Below, piece after piece: positions 54,206-63,961 of a stretch of 64,000 nt of DNA. The position numbers and the translations under genes were made by a program. The DNA comes from Pseudomonas sp. L5B5. Its GTDB lineage: Bacteria; Pseudomonadota; Gammaproteobacteria; Pseudomonadales; Pseudomonadaceae. Within the stretch, counting starts at the first letter, position 1, and every line of letters starts with the position of its first letter. Under the pieces are notes generated by a model that made no database searches, was not told the origin of the DNA, and saw only the letters and a program-made list of their open reading frames with translations. The stretch lies in NCBI RefSeq assembly GCF_020520285.1, contig NZ_CP084742.1, positions 6,063,501 to 6,127,500 of the forward strand. Reading direction: 5' to 3'.

Positions 54206-56665
54206 ATGAAGCAAAAGCGGACTTTCGCAACGCCACGGTTGTTGGGCATTGTCTGGCCCTTCATTGCAGTGGTGTTATTCCAGGCACTCTTGGGTGGACT
54301 CAGCCTGTACGTCCTGTCGGCAGTGCGCGGCTACGTTGCCGGCGAAAGCCTGTGGTCCAAAGGCCAGAAAGACGCCATCTACTACCTCAGCCTGTACGCC
54401 GACAGCCGCAACGAAGGCACCTTCCTCAAGTACCAGAACGCGATTGCCGTGCCCCAGGGCGGGCATGAGCTGCGGGTGGCGCTGGATCACCAGCCGCCGG
54501 ACCTGGAAGCAGCGCGGCTGGGCATCCTCAAGGGTGGCAACCATCCGGACGACGTTGCCAGCCTGATCTGGCTGTATCTCAACTTCCGACACTTCAGTTA
54601 CCTGGAAAAGGCCATCGACCGCTGGACCGTGGGCGACAGCTACCTGCTGCAGCTGGATACGGTGGCGCGGGAGATGCACCAGGGCATCAGCAGCAACAGC
54701 GCCAGCGATGCCGATATCCTGCGCTGGAAGAGCGAAATCTTCGCCATCAACGACGGCGTCACCCCGGCAGCCAAGGCGTTCAGCGATGCCTTGGGCGAGG
54801 GCTCTCGGGTGATCCTGCGGCTGTTGCTGGTGACCAACCTGGCCACGGCGCTGTTCCTGATTGGCCTGGCGTTGCTGCGCACTCACAAATTGCTGGCTCA
54901 GCGCCATGCCTTTGCCAGCGCCTTGCAACTGGAAAAGGAGCGGGCGCAGATCACCCTGCAGTCCATCGGCGACGGCGTGATCACCACCGATGTCGAAGGG
55001 GCCATTGCCTATATGAACCCGGCGGCGGAAGAGCTGACGCGCTGGAAGGCCGCGCAGGCCGTTGGCCTGCCCCTGGCGGCCTTGTTCAACCTGCTGGATG
55101 AAAACGCCCAGGCCGACGGTTTCACCCTGATCGAGCACATCCTCAGCGGCCAGCTCAGCGGCGGCAGCGAGCATTCCAAGCTGATCCAGCGCCTGGATGG
55201 CAGCACGGTCTCGGTGACGTTGGTGGGGGCGCCGATCCGCAATGCCGGGAAGGTCAGCGGTACGGTGCTGGTGCTGCACGACATGACTCAGGAGCGGCAA
55301 TACATCGCCAACCTGTCCTGGCAGGCTACCCACGATGCGCTGACTGGCCTGGCCAATCGCCGGGAATTCGAATTCCGCCTGGAGCAGGCCCTGAACGGCC
55401 TGGCTCGCCAGCCTGCGCGGCATGCCCTGATGTTCCTGGACCTGGATCAGTTCAAGCTGGTCAACGACACCTGCGGCCATGCTGCCGGCGACGAATTGCT
55501 ACGGCATATCTGCGCCTTGCTGCAATCGGGTCTGCGCGAGGGCGATACCCTGGCCAGGCTGGGCGGGGACGAGTTCGGCATCCTCCTGGAGAACTGCTCG
55601 CCGGATGCGGCGGAGAAGATTGCCGAGGGCCTGCGCCAGACGGTGCAGAACCTGCATTTTGTCTGGAAGGGCCGGCCGTTCGTGACCACCGTGAGCATCG
55701 GCCTGGTGCATATCACCCAAATCCCGACGACGCTCGAGGCGTCCCTGCGCGCTGCGGACATGGCCTGCTACATGGCCAAGGAAAAGGGTCGCAACCGGGT
55801 GCAGGTCTATCATGCCGACGACTCGGAGTTGTCCCTGCGTTTCGGCGAGATGGCCTGGGTCCAGCGTCTGCACATGGCCCTGGAGGAGAATCGCTTCTGT
55901 CTGTATTCCCAGGAAATCACCCCCTTGGGTCACATGGCAGGCGATGGTGGTCACCTGGAGATTCTCCTGCGCCTGCACGATGAGGCCGGTCGCATGATCC
56001 TGCCGGACAGCTTCATCCCGGCCGCCGAGCGTTACGGCTTGATGACGTCCCTTGATCGCTGGGTTGTCCAGAACGTGTTCAAGATTATCGCCCAATGCCT
56101 CGAGGAGGGGCGCGAAGGGCCGATGGCCATGTGTGCGATCAACTTGTCCGGTATCACGATCGGTGACGACGAGTTCCTCGATTTCCTGCGGGAACAGTTC
56201 GACGCCTACCGGGTGCCGCCGCGGCTGATCTGTTTTGAAATTACCGAAACCAGCGCCATCGCCAATCTAGGCAGTGCGATTCGTTTTATAAATGAACTCA
56301 AGGGCTTGGGTTGCCATTTCTCGCTGGACGACTTTTGTGCGGGAATGTCGTCGTTCGCTTATCTCAAACATTTGCCTGTAGACTTCCTGAAGATCGATGG
56401 AAGTTTCGTAAAGGATATGCTGGACGACCCGATTAACCGGGCCATGGTCGAGGTGATCAACCATATCGGGCATGTCATGGGTAAGCGCACGATTGCCGAA
56501 TTCGTCGAAACGCCGCAGATCGAACAGGCTCTGCTCGAGATTGGCGTGGATTATGCTCAGGGCTACAACATCGAGCGCCCGCAATTGTTCACCTGTGACA
56601 GCCTGCAGTGTCGACCCGTGCGACCACGGCCTGTGTTGCTCAAGGCGCCCGGCACGTTCCGTTGA
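54206..56665 (+). CDS. membrane-anchored PAS-GGDEF-EAL c-di-GMP enzyme
   Basis: An 819-residue protein. Two membrane helices (about 13-35 and 207-230) flank a periplasmic sensor region of about 170 residues. A PAS domain covers about 245-365, GGDEF about 375-535 with an intact RLGGDEFG (453-457), and EAL about 550-800. The EAL motif is EIL (Glu585), and INLSG, ITETSA, DDFCAG, LKIDGSF and AEFVE residues are present. Both cyclase and phosphodiesterase activities are thus possible; net direction is unknown. Confidence 0.9.
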   Translation: MKQKRTFATPRLLGIVWPFIAVVLFQALLGGLSLYVLSAVRGYVAGESLWSKGQKDAIYYLSLYADSRNEGTFLKYQNAIAVPQGGHELRVALDHQPPDLEAARLGILKGGNHPDDVASLIWLYLNFRHFSYLEKAIDRWTVGDSYLLQLDTVAREMHQGISSNSASDADILRWKSEIFAINDGVTPAAKAFSDALGEGSRVILRLLLVTNLATALFLIGLALLRTHKLLAQRHAFASALQLEKERAQITLQSIGDGVITTDVEGAIAYMNPAAEELTRWKAAQAVGLPLAALFNLLDENAQADGFTLIEHILSGQLSGGSEHSKLIQRLDGSTVSVTLVGAPIRNAGKVSGTVLVLHDMTQERQYIANLSWQATHDALTGLANRREFEFRLEQALNGLARQPARHALMFLDLDQFKLVNDTCGHAAGDELLRHICALLQSGLREGDTLARLGGDEFGILLENCSPDAAEKIAEGLRQTVQNLHFVWKGRPFVTTVSIGLVHITQIPTTLEASLRAADMACYMAKEKGRNRVQVYHADDSELSLRFGEMAWVQRLHMALEENRFCLYSQEITPLGHMAGDGGHLEILLRLHDEAGRMILPDSFIPAAERYGLMTSLDRWVVQNVFKIIAQCLEEGREGPMAMCAINLSGITIGDDEFLDFLREQFDAYRVPPRLICFEITETSAIANLGSAIRFINELKGLGCHFSLDDFCAGMSSFAYLKHLPVDFLKIDGSFVKDMLDDPINRAMVEVINHIGHVMGKRTIAEFVETPQIEQALLEIGVDYAQGYNIERPQLFTCDSLQCRPVRPRPVLLKAPGTFR

Positions 56666-56709
56666 AACCTCTTTTGGATCCGTACATCACAATCAAAAGG
56701 AGCCCGACA

Positions 56710-57495
56710 GTGATCGACACATTCAGCCGAACCGGCCCGCTCATGGAAGCTGCCAGCTACCCCGCCTGGACCCAGCAATTGATCCAGGACTGCAGTGAGA
56801 GCAAGCGCCGCGTCGTGGAGCATGAGCTGTACCAGCGCATGCGAGACAACAAGCTCAGTTCGAAAGTCATGCGCCAGTACCTGATCGGTGGCTGGCCGGT
56901 GGTCGAGCAGTTCGCCCTGTACATGGCACAAAACCTGACCAAGACCCGTTTTGCCCGCCATCCAGGTGAAGACATGGCGCGCCGCTGGCTGATGCGCAAC
57001 ATTCGTGTCGAGCTCAACCATGCCGATTACTGGGTTCACTGGAGTCGGGCCCACGGGGTGGCCCTGGAAGACCTGCAGGCTCAGCAGGTGCCTCCGGAGC
57101 TGCACGCCCTGAGCCACTGGTGCTGGCATACCAGCTCGGCGGACTCTCTGATCGTGGCCATTGCCGCTACCAACTACGCCATCGAAGGGGCAACCGGCGA
57201 ATGGTCGGCCCTGGTTTGCTCCAACGGCATTTATGCTGCGTCCTTTCCCGAAGAAGACCGCAAGCGCGCGATGAAATGGCTGAAGATGCATGCGCAGTAT
57301 GACGATGCCCATCCATGGGAAGCACTGGAAATCATCGTCACCCTGGCCGGGCTGAGCCCGAGCAAGGCGTTGCAGGCCGAGCTGCGCCAGGCGATCTGCA
57401 AGAGCTATGACTACATGTATCTGTTCCTGGAGCGCTGCATGCAGCAGGAAAAGAGCACGGTCACCCGCGAGCGCCTGGCGCTGGCCGAGGGCTGA
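56710..57495 (+). CDS. TenA/PqqC-type heme-oxygenase-fold protein
   Basis: A 261-residue all-helical protein. MIDTFSRTGPLMEAASYPAW begins the fold. RNIRVELNHADYWVHW has the E-xx-H pattern, and HTSSADSLIVAIAATNYAIEGATGEWSA and HAQYDDAHPWEALEI supply candidate metal or substrate residues (Glu/His). Relatives include TenA, PqqC and iron-dependent oxidases; the reaction is unknown. The GTG start at 56710 is chosen because AAGGAG lies 8 bases upstream. It follows the GGDEF-EAL gene by 44 bases and is probably in the same transcript. Confidence 0.75.
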   Translation: MIDTFSRTGPLMEAASYPAWTQQLIQDCSESKRRVVEHELYQRMRDNKLSSKVMRQYLIGGWPVVEQFALYMAQNLTKTRFARHPGEDMARRWLMRNIRVELNHADYWVHWSRAHGVALEDLQAQQVPPELHALSHWCWHTSSADSLIVAIAATNYAIEGATGEWSALVCSNGIYAASFPEEDRKRAMKWLKMHAQYDDAHPWEALEIIVTLAGLSPSKALQAELRQAICKSYDYMYLFLERCMQQEKSTVTRERLALAEG

Positions 57496-57560
57496 GTCAG
57501 CAGTTGGCAGGACAGATCGCCACAAGCGGCTAGGCGCTTGTGGCGATATTTGCAGGACGC

Positions 57561-58487
57561 CTAGCCCGCCATGGCCAGGCGGTTGCGCCCTTCGCGCTTG
57601 GCAACGTAAAGCGCACTGTCGGCGCGGCGCAGCAGGCTTTCGGCAGACTCTCCGGGCAACAGCGTCGCACAGCCCAGGCTCACGGTCAGTTCGATCAGCT
57701 TGCCATCGGCCCGATACTCCCGGGTCTGAGCGGCATTGCGCAGGCGTTCACCCACCATGGCCGCAGCCTCGCGTCCGGTGTTGGAAAGCAGGATCAGGAA
57801 CTCTTCTCCGCCAAAACGAAACACCATGTCCACATTGCGCAATTGTCCCTTGATCGAGGCGGCAACGCTCTTGAGCACTTCATCGCCGGCGCTGTGGCCG
57901 TGGCTGTCGTTGATGCGCTTGAAGTGGTCGATGTCCAGCATCAGCAATGACAGTGGCAGCAGGTGGCGGCGAGCCATTTCGATTTCCCGTTGCAGGGTCT
58001 GGTCCATGGCGATGCGATTGCCGGTATCGGTCAGCGGGTCGCGCAGGGCGCTGCGGGTGGCGGCGCGGTACAGCAGGGCGTTGCGCATCGGATAGAGCAG
58101 GGTGGACAGCAAGGACTCCAGGTGGCCCTGTTCGATATCGCTGAAGCGCTGGTTGCGGCGGAAGACCAGTTCGCCCATGGGCTCGCCTTCGTGGCTGAGG
58201 CTGTAGCTGATGGAGTGGTGTCCGCGTTGGCCGAATTCCAGGCGCAGGTCGCTGGGAAGGTGCTGGTAATGCAGGGCATCCAGAGGCACCAGGCGCTGCA
58301 CCTCGCGAAAAAACAGGCCCAGGATGCGCTGCGGCTCCAGGCTGGTCTGGAGTTGCAGGCCCAATTGCTGACGCAGTTGGGCCAGGCTCACCGGTTGCTT
58401 GAGCAAGGGGGACTGTTGGGTAAAGCCCAGGCGTTGCAATTTGGCGCTGTCGAAGTCAATTGCGTTGTTCTGGGTGGGAATCTTCAT
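57561..58487 (-). CDS. diguanylate cyclase (GGDEF)
   Basis: A 308-residue cytoplasmic protein. The N-terminal half (about 35-135) is a GAF-like sensor (ILGLFFREVQRLVPLDAL). The GGDEF domain starts near 145 with DPLTDTGNR, and the active site RFGGEEFLILL is near 230-240. An RxxD inhibitory site is not obvious just upstream of GGEEF. It should make c-di-GMP. The ATG at 58487 is preferred over an upstream start at 58586. It is convergent with the heme-oxygenase-fold gene. Confidence 0.88.
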   Translation of the reverse strand: MKIPTQNNAIDFDSAKLQRLGFTQQSPLLKQPVSLAQLRQQLGLQLQTSLEPQRILGLFFREVQRLVPLDALHYQHLPSDLRLEFGQRGHHSISYSLSHEGEPMGELVFRRNQRFSDIEQGHLESLLSTLLYPMRNALLYRAATRSALRDPLTDTGNRIAMDQTLQREIEMARRHLLPLSLLMLDIDHFKRINDSHGHSAGDEVLKSVAASIKGQLRNVDMVFRFGGEEFLILLSNTGREAAAMVGERLRNAAQTREYRADGKLIELTVSLGCATLLPGESAESLLRRADSALYVAKREGRNRLAMAG

Positions 58488-58752
58488 CTGAGCTTGCGCC
58501 CCCTGAGCACGGTGTAGGGTCTTGCTGGCTGGGTGAGAGCGGCTCGGAGCTGCGCGTCGTACTGTTCCTTCAGTCCCGTAGGACAATCGCGCACATTTTA
58601 TGCCGCTTCATTCGGGGCTACCACGCCCTGATCAATGCCGTTTTCCACGGTGCCAAGGCACTGTGTGTTGAGTGCTCTTAGAGCGAAAGTCGTGCCATTC
58701 GGTTCAGATGAATAAAATTCGTTTTAATTCAAATGCTTGGGAAGTTGATAAA

Positions 58753-58778
58753 AAATGCCATCATCAAAAGTGGCATTT
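58753..58778. terminator. AT-rich hairpin, possible terminator
   Basis: Eight-base perfect stem AAATGCCA/TGGCATTT with a 10-base loop, flanked by an A-run on the left (T-run on the minus strand: TTTTTTATCAAC). This orientation suits termination of yciK transcription. Confidence 0.55.
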
Positions 58779-58818
58779 GTTTGGCTTCCAACCAGCGCCG
58801 AACAGGTCTTATCGAGGT

Positions 58819-58842
58819 GTCGCGACGGTATTCCGTCGCGAC
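58819..58842. repeat. perfect 10-base-stem hairpin 13 bases after yciK
   Basis: GTCGCGACGG and CCGTCGCGAC around TATT. No U-run follows on the minus strand. It could be a 3'-stabilising structure or half of a paired terminator with 58753-58778. Confidence 0.5.
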
Positions 58843-58855
58843 GAACGGAGGGAAT

Positions 58856-59596
58856 TTACTGCGCGTCGAATGCCTGGCCATTGATGCCGGTGCTGTCCGG
58901 ACCCATGAGGTACAGGTACACCGGCATGATGTCTTCCGGCAGTGGGTTGTTGCCGGGATTTTCGCCTGGGTACGCCTGGGCGCGCATGCTGGTGCGGGTG
59001 GCGCCGGGATTGATGCTGTTGGCGCGCGCCGGGGCGACGGTGTCCAGTTCGTCGGCCAGGGTCTGCATCAGGCCTTCGGTGGCGAACTTGGATACCCCGT
59101 AGGCGCCCCAGTAGGCCCGGCCCTTGCGGCCCACGCTGCTGGAGGTGAAGACCACCGAGGCGTCCTGGGACAGCTTGAGCAGAGGCAACAGGGTGCTGGT
59201 CAGCATGAAGGTCGCGTTGACGTTGATCTGCATGACCCGCATGAAGTTTTCCCCGGACAACTGTTCCAGCGGGGTGCGCGGCCCAATGATCGAGGCGTTG
59301 TGCAGCAAGCCGTCTAGGCGGCCGAACTCGGTTTCGATCATTGCCGCCAGTTCGTCGTACTGATGGGGCAGGGCGGTTTCCAGGTTGAACGGGATCACTG
59401 CTGGCTGCGGGTGTCCGGCGGCTTCGATGGCGTCGTAGACTTCGGTCAGGTTGGCCTCGGTCTTGCCCAGCAGGAGCACGGTGGCGCCGTGGGCGGCGTA
59501 GGTTTTGGCGGCGGCGGCGCCGATGCCGCGGCCAGCGCCGGTCACCAGGATGATCCGGTCCTTGAGCAGTTCGGGGCGAGCACAGTAGTCAAACAT
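58856..59596 (-). CDS. yciK: YciK-family SDR oxidoreductase
   Basis: A 246-residue short-chain dehydrogenase. The TGAGRGIG loop is near 20-27, LLHNASIIGPRTPLEQ matches the YciK subfamily, and the catalytic SSSVGRKGRAYWGAYGVSKFA holds the Ser-Tyr-Lys set. The substrate is unknown. MFDYCARPELLKDRIILVTG at 59596 is the usual start. It is the last gene of the mtaD-ubiG-mupP-yciK run. Confidence 0.9.
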   Translation of the reverse strand: MFDYCARPELLKDRIILVTGAGRGIGAAAAKTYAAHGATVLLLGKTEANLTEVYDAIEAAGHPQPAVIPFNLETALPHQYDELAAMIETEFGRLDGLLHNASIIGPRTPLEQLSGENFMRVMQINVNATFMLTSTLLPLLKLSQDASVVFTSSSVGRKGRAYWGAYGVSKFATEGLMQTLADELDTVAPARANSINPGATRTSMRAQAYPGENPGNNPLPEDIMPVYLYLMGPDSTGINGQAFDAQ

Positions 59597-59652
59597 AAAA
59601 GGTCTCAACAGAAAGGGGGACGGGGCCGGGGTTCAGGCGGACAGGTTGCGGC

Positions 59653-60324
59653 TCAGCAACTGCACAATGCATTGTCCAGGACCTGGCGCAGTTCCAGTGG
59701 GTGGCTGATCACCACGTCGGCGCCCCAATGCCGGGGGTTGTCGTCCGGGTGGATATAACCGTAGGTCACGGCCGCGGTCTTGGTGCCGGCATCACGACCG
59801 GATTCGATGTCTCGCAGGTCGTCGCCAACGAACAGCACGGTGGACGGATCCAGGTCGAGCATCTTGCAGGCGAGGATCAGGGGTTCAGGGTCCGGCTTGC
59901 TGTTCTTCACATGGTCTGGGCAGATCAGCAGGGCCGAGCGCTCGGCCAGTCCCAGTTGCTGCATGATCGGTGCGGCAAAGCGCAGGGGCTTGTTGGTCAC
60001 CACGCCCCAGACCAGGTTTGCCCGTTCGATATCGGCCAGGAGTTCCTCCATGCCGTCGAAGAGCCGGCTGTGCACTGCGCAATCTGCGAGGTAGCGCTCG
60101 AGGAATTCCAGGCGCAGTTCTTCGAAGCCCGGGGATTCGGGGTCCATGGAGAACGTCACGGCCACCATGGCCCGGGCACCCCCCGAGATCTCGTCGCGGA
60201 TGTGCTGGTCGGCTATGGGCGCAAGGCCGCGATCACGACGCATGCCCTGGCAGACGGCGATGAAGTCTGGCGCGGTATCGAGCAGGGTGCCATCCATGTC
60301 GAAAAGAACGGCTCTGATGGCCAT
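59653..60324 (-). CDS. mupP: N-acetylmuramic acid 6-phosphate phosphatase MupP
   Basis: A 223-residue HAD phosphatase used in the pseudomonad cell-wall recycling route that bypasses de novo UDP-MurNAc synthesis. The nucleophile motif [10 protein letters not shown] is at about 8-17, VVTNKP is motif II, and [12 protein letters not shown] plus [14 protein letters not shown] give motifs III and IV. The ubiG-mupP-yciK context is the one in which MupP was defined. It could be misread as phosphoglycolate phosphatase. It starts 3 bases after ubiG. Confidence 0.92.
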   Translation of the reverse strand: MAIRAVLFDMDGTLLDTAPDFIAVCQGMRRDRGLAPIADQHIRDEISGGARAMVAVTFSMDPESPGFEELRLEFLERYLADCAVHSRLFDGMEELLADIERANLVWGVVTNKPLRFAAPIMQQLGLAERSALLICPDHVKNSKPDPEPLILACKMLDLDPSTVLFVGDDLRDIESGRDAGTKTAAVTYGYIHPDDNPRHWGADVVISHPLELRQVLDNALCSC

Positions 60325-60327
60325 GTG

Positions 60328-61026
60328 TCACTCCTCGCGCAGGGTCTGGATCATGTAGTTGACGTCGACGTCCGCCGCCAGCTTGTAGTGCTTGGTCAGC
60401 GGATTGTAGGTCAGGCCGATGATGTCCTTGACGGTCAGGCCGGCGGAGCGGCTCCAGGCGCCGAGTTCCGATGGGCGGATGAACTTCTTGAAGTCATGGG
60501 TGCCGCGTGGCAACAGCTTCATTATGTACTCGGCACCGACGATGGCGAACAGGTAGGCCTTGGGATTGCGGTTGATGGTGGAGAAGAACACCTGGCCACC
60601 GGGCTTGACCATGCGGAAGCAGGCGCGGATCACCGATGAAGGATCGGGAACGTGTTCGAGCATCTCCAGGCAGGTGACCACGTCGAACTGCTCGGGCATT
60701 TCCTCGGCCAGGGCCTCGGCGGTGATTTGCCGGTACTCGACGCTCACCCCGGATTCCAGCTGATGCAGTTGGGCGACCGCCAGCGGCGCTTCGCCCATGT
60801 CGATGCCGGTAACGGTGGCGCCGCGCTGGGCCATGGCCTCACTGAGAATGCCGCCGCCACAGCCGACGTCCAGGACCTTCTTGCCGGCCAGGCCGACCCG
60901 CTCGTCGATCCAGTTGACCCGCAGCGGATTGATGTCGTGCAGGGGCTTGAACTCGCTCTCGCGATCCCACCAGCGGTGGGCCAGGGCTTCGAATTTGGCG
61001 ATTTCAGCGTGGTCGACGTTGCTCAT
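60328..61026 (-). CDS. ubiG: ubiquinone biosynthesis O-methyltransferase UbiG
   Basis: A 232-residue SAM-dependent enzyme that performs both O-methylations of ubiquinone synthesis. [35 protein letters not shown] (SAM motif, about 57-70) and EMLEHVPDP are UbiG signatures. [14 protein letters not shown] near 170 is the membrane-associated region. It lies 60 bases after mtaD. Confidence 0.96.
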   Translation of the reverse strand: MSNVDHAEIAKFEALAHRWWDRESEFKPLHDINPLRVNWIDERVGLAGKKVLDVGCGGGILSEAMAQRGATVTGIDMGEAPLAVAQLHQLESGVSVEYRQITAEALAEEMPEQFDVVTCLEMLEHVPDPSSVIRACFRMVKPGGQVFFSTINRNPKAYLFAIVGAEYIMKLLPRGTHDFKKFIRPSELGAWSRSAGLTVKDIIGLTYNPLTKHYKLAADVDVNYMIQTLREE

Positions 61027-61086
61027 GGGTAATGCTCCAAAGCTAAGGAATTCGTTAGGGCCTCGAGCATTTGCTTAAGGTCCGGA

Positions 61087-62418
61087 TTATTGGGCGTGTC
61101 CGCTGATGCGCCGGCCCCAGTCGCGAGCTGTTTCGCCGAGCTGCCGTGTATCCATGCGGGTCAACTGTCGGTTGTCCAGCAATTGTTTGCCGGCAACCCA
61201 CAGATGCGTCACGCAGTCGCGGCCGGTGGCGTAGATCAGTTGCGACACCGGGTCGTAAATCGGTTGCTGGGCCAGGCCGGACAGGTCGAATGCCACCAGG
61301 TCCGCGGCCTTGCCGAGCTCCAGCGAGCCCACTTCGGCTTCCAGGCCCATCGCCCTGGCACCGTTGAGGGTAGCCATGCGCAGGGCGCGATGGGCATCCA
61401 GGGCGGTCGCCGAGCCTGACACGGCCTTGGCCAGCAGCGCTGCGGTGCGGGTTTCGCCCAGCAGGTCCAGGTCGTTGTTGCTGGCCGCGCCGTCGGTGCC
61501 TACTGCAACGTTGACCCCGGCTTGCCACAAGCGCTCCACCGGGCAGAAGCCGCTGGCCAGCTTCAGGTTGGATTCCGGACAATGCACAACGCTGGTGTTG
61601 GTTTCTACCAGCAAAGCCAGGTCTTCATCGCTGATTTGGGTCATGTGAACGGCCTGGAAGCGCGGTCCCAGGAGGCCCAGGCGTGCGAGGCGGGCCAGTG
61701 GTCGCTCGCCATGTCGCTCCAGGGACTGCTGGACCTCGAATGCCGTCTCGTGCACGTGCATGTGGATCGAGGCGTCGAGTTCCTCGGCGATCATGCGGAT
61801 CTTTTCCAGGTTCTCATCGCCGACGGTGTAGGGCGCGTGGGGGCCGAAAGTGATCCGGATACGCGGGTGATGCTTGAGGTCGCTGAACAGCTCCACGCCT
61901 TGGCGAATGGCCTCGGCGGCGTCGTGGGCCCCGGGAATCGGGAAGTCCAGCACCGGTATGGCGATCTGGGCGCGGATACCGCTGTTGTGGACCCGCTCGC
62001 TGGCGATCTTGGGAAAGAAGTACATGTCGCTGAAGCAGGTGATGCCGCCCTTTATCTGCTCGGCGATGGCCAGGTCCGTGCCGTCGCGGACGAAGGCTTC
62101 ATCGACCCACTTGGCTTCGGCGGGCCAGATGTGCTTTTCCAGCCAGGTCATCAGGGGCAGGTCGTCGGCCAGGCCGCGAAACAGCGTCATGGCCGCATGC
62201 CCATGGGCGTTGATCAAGCCTGGGCTGAGCAGCATGCCGGGTAATTCGCGGACTTCGCTGGCCTGATGTTTCAGGGCCTCGTCCCTTGGGCCGATGAAGG
62301 CGATTCGACCCTCGCGAATACCCAGGCCATGCTCCTTGAGGACGACGCTGGCTGGCTCTACAGGCACTAGCCAGGTCGGCAGCAGCAGGAGGTCGAGCGC
62401 AGGTTCACGGTTCGGCAT
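61087..62418 (-). CDS. mtaD: 5-methylthioadenosine/S-adenosylhomocysteine deaminase (TRZ/ATZ amidohydrolase)
   Basis: A 443-residue zinc amidohydrolase. Metal ligands are His72 and His74 (INAHGHAAM), HMHVHE near 230 and an aspartate in [11 protein letters not shown] near 320. In pseudomonads this protein deaminates methylthioadenosine to methylthioinosine, the first step of their methionine salvage, and its pairing with mtnA supports this. Deamination of SAH or another purine is an alternative. It is divergent from mtnA and heads the ubiG operon. Confidence 0.9.
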   Translation of the reverse strand: MPNREPALDLLLLPTWLVPVEPASVVLKEHGLGIREGRIAFIGPRDEALKHQASEVRELPGMLLSPGLINAHGHAAMTLFRGLADDLPLMTWLEKHIWPAEAKWVDEAFVRDGTDLAIAEQIKGGITCFSDMYFFPKIASERVHNSGIRAQIAIPVLDFPIPGAHDAAEAIRQGVELFSDLKHHPRIRITFGPHAPYTVGDENLEKIRMIAEELDASIHMHVHETAFEVQQSLERHGERPLARLARLGLLGPRFQAVHMTQISDEDLALLVETNTSVVHCPESNLKLASGFCPVERLWQAGVNVAVGTDGAASNNDLDLLGETRTAALLAKAVSGSATALDAHRALRMATLNGARAMGLEAEVGSLELGKAADLVAFDLSGLAQQPIYDPVSQLIYATGRDCVTHLWVAGKQLLDNRQLTRMDTRQLGETARDWGRRISGHAQ

Positions 62419-62527
62419 CGAGTATCGGTCCAGGGCTTAAGAGACAAAGGATGGCGAAGTATACCCGAGCGTCTTCGCCGGGGGATCGCTATAATCGGCG
62501 GCTTTGTTCATGAGTGCGGGGTGAGGG

Positions 62528-63604
62528 ATGCGCGATCGTCTGTTGGCTGCGGAGAAGGTCAAGGCCATTGATTGGCGAGATGGCACTCTGTATCTGCTCG
62601 ATCAGCGGGCCTTGCCATTCGAAGAGAGCTGGCTGGCCTGTAATAGTGCTGCGGCGGTGGCCGAGGCCATTCGCGTGATGGCGGTGCGTGGTGCGCCAGC
62701 CATCGGCATCAGCGCCGCCTATGGCATCGTCCTGGCCGCTCGTGCGCGTTTCGCCGCGGGTGGCGACTGGGTGGCTGCGCTCAATGCCGACTTCGACCTG
62801 CTGGAAGCCACGCGCCCAACGGCGGCCAACCTGTCCTGGGCCTTGAGCCACATGCGCGAGCGCCTGGAGCGAGTGAGGGAGCATGCCGATCCGGTGGCTG
62901 CTCTGGAGGTCGAGGCCCTGGCAATCCATGAAAGCGACCGTGAGGCCAACCTGACCATGGCCCAGCTGGGTGTGGAGCTGATCCGCCGGCACCAGGGCAA
63001 TCCGCAGACGCTGCTGACCCACTGCAATACAGGGGCATTGGCCAGCGGCGGTTTCGGCACTGCCCTGGGGGTGATCCGCGGTGCCTGGCTGGAGGGTATG
63101 GTGGAGCGCGTCTATGTCGATGAAACCCGGCCCTGGTTGCAAGGTTCGCGACTGACCGCCTGGGAGCTTGCCAGCGAAGGCGTGCCCGTGACCTTGAATG
63201 CCGACTCCGCGGCGGCACACATCATGAAGACCAAGGGCTTGACCTGGGTGGTCGTCGGGGCCGACCGGATTGCCGCCAATGGTGATGTGGCGAACAAGAT
63301 CGGTACCTACCAGCTGGCAGTCAACGCCATGCACCATGGTGTGCGTTTCATGGTGGTGGCCTCCAGTTCGACCGTCGACATGAGCCTGGCCAGTGGTGAA
63401 GACATTCCCCTCGAGGAGCGTGATGCCCGGGAGTTGCTGGAGGTGGGTGGCAAGCCATTGGGCGCGGCGGTCGACGTCTTCAACCCGGTGTTCGATGTCA
63501 CGCCCGCCGACCTGATCGACGCCATCGTCACTGAAAAGGGCGTCGTCGAGCGGCCGGATGCCGCAAAACTGGCCCAGTTGCTGTGCCGCAAGCGCCTGCA
63601 CTGA
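62528..63604 (+). CDS. mtnA: S-methyl-5-thioribose-1-phosphate isomerase MtnA
   Basis: A 358-residue isomerase that converts methylthioribose 1-phosphate to methylthioribulose 1-phosphate. [14 protein letters not shown] near 57-70, the active-site cysteine block [14 protein letters not shown] near 160, and [21 protein letters not shown] near 243-263 (catalytic Asp) are all conserved. GGTGAGGG precedes the ATG closely. It is upstream of gyrA. The next enzyme, MtnB, is not in the window. Confidence 0.95.
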   Translation: MRDRLLAAEKVKAIDWRDGTLYLLDQRALPFEESWLACNSAAAVAEAIRVMAVRGAPAIGISAAYGIVLAARARFAAGGDWVAALNADFDLLEATRPTAANLSWALSHMRERLERVREHADPVAALEVEALAIHESDREANLTMAQLGVELIRRHQGNPQTLLTHCNTGALASGGFGTALGVIRGAWLEGMVERVYVDETRPWLQGSRLTAWELASEGVPVTLNADSAAAHIMKTKGLTWVVVGADRIAANGDVANKIGTYQLAVNAMHHGVRFMVVASSSTVDMSLASGEDIPLEERDARELLEVGGKPLGAAVDVFNPVFDVTPADLIDAIVTEKGVVERPDAAKLAQLLCRKRLH

Positions 63605-63961
63605 CCTTGGGACGGTGTTCGCCCCGATGGAGTTGTGCCTACTGTCGCTGTCGGGCCGGTAAAAGCCGGGTTCGTTGGAGCGAATTCGCCCTCTGAGGCC
63701 CTGTCGTCCCCTTTCAGGCGGTCATCGGGCAACTGGCTATGCTCCCCCAGGCGCATCAGGGGGATAGGTGCGTGGCGGCGATTGTGATAACATCCGGCGG
63801 TTTCCAAGGTGGTCCGATGCGGCCACCTCTACTGCGCAAATCCATGTCATAACTTGTTGATTTGTCGTAAGTCGGTGCTGGCACTGGGCCTGCAGCGGCG
63901 AGCTTCGTTCGTCCCGTCTGGATGTGGCGAAGTTTCACCAGAAAAAGGAATCAGGCTTCTC
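63605..63961. promoter_or_regulatory. 357-base gyrA upstream region
   Basis: It must hold the gyrA promoter. AT-rich stretches around 63840-63870 and AAAAAGGA near 63942-63949 lie ahead of the ATG. No gene or strong repeat is seen. Confidence 0.55.

Larger units (their letters stand above)
58488..58855. other. 368-base non-coding region with two hairpins
   Basis: Lies between the diguanylate cyclase gene and yciK, both on the minus strand. It contains AAATGCCA/TGGCATTT (58753-58778) in an AT-rich stretch and the perfect hairpin 58819-58842. The AT-rich part probably carries the cyclase promoter. No gene is seen. Confidence 0.55.
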
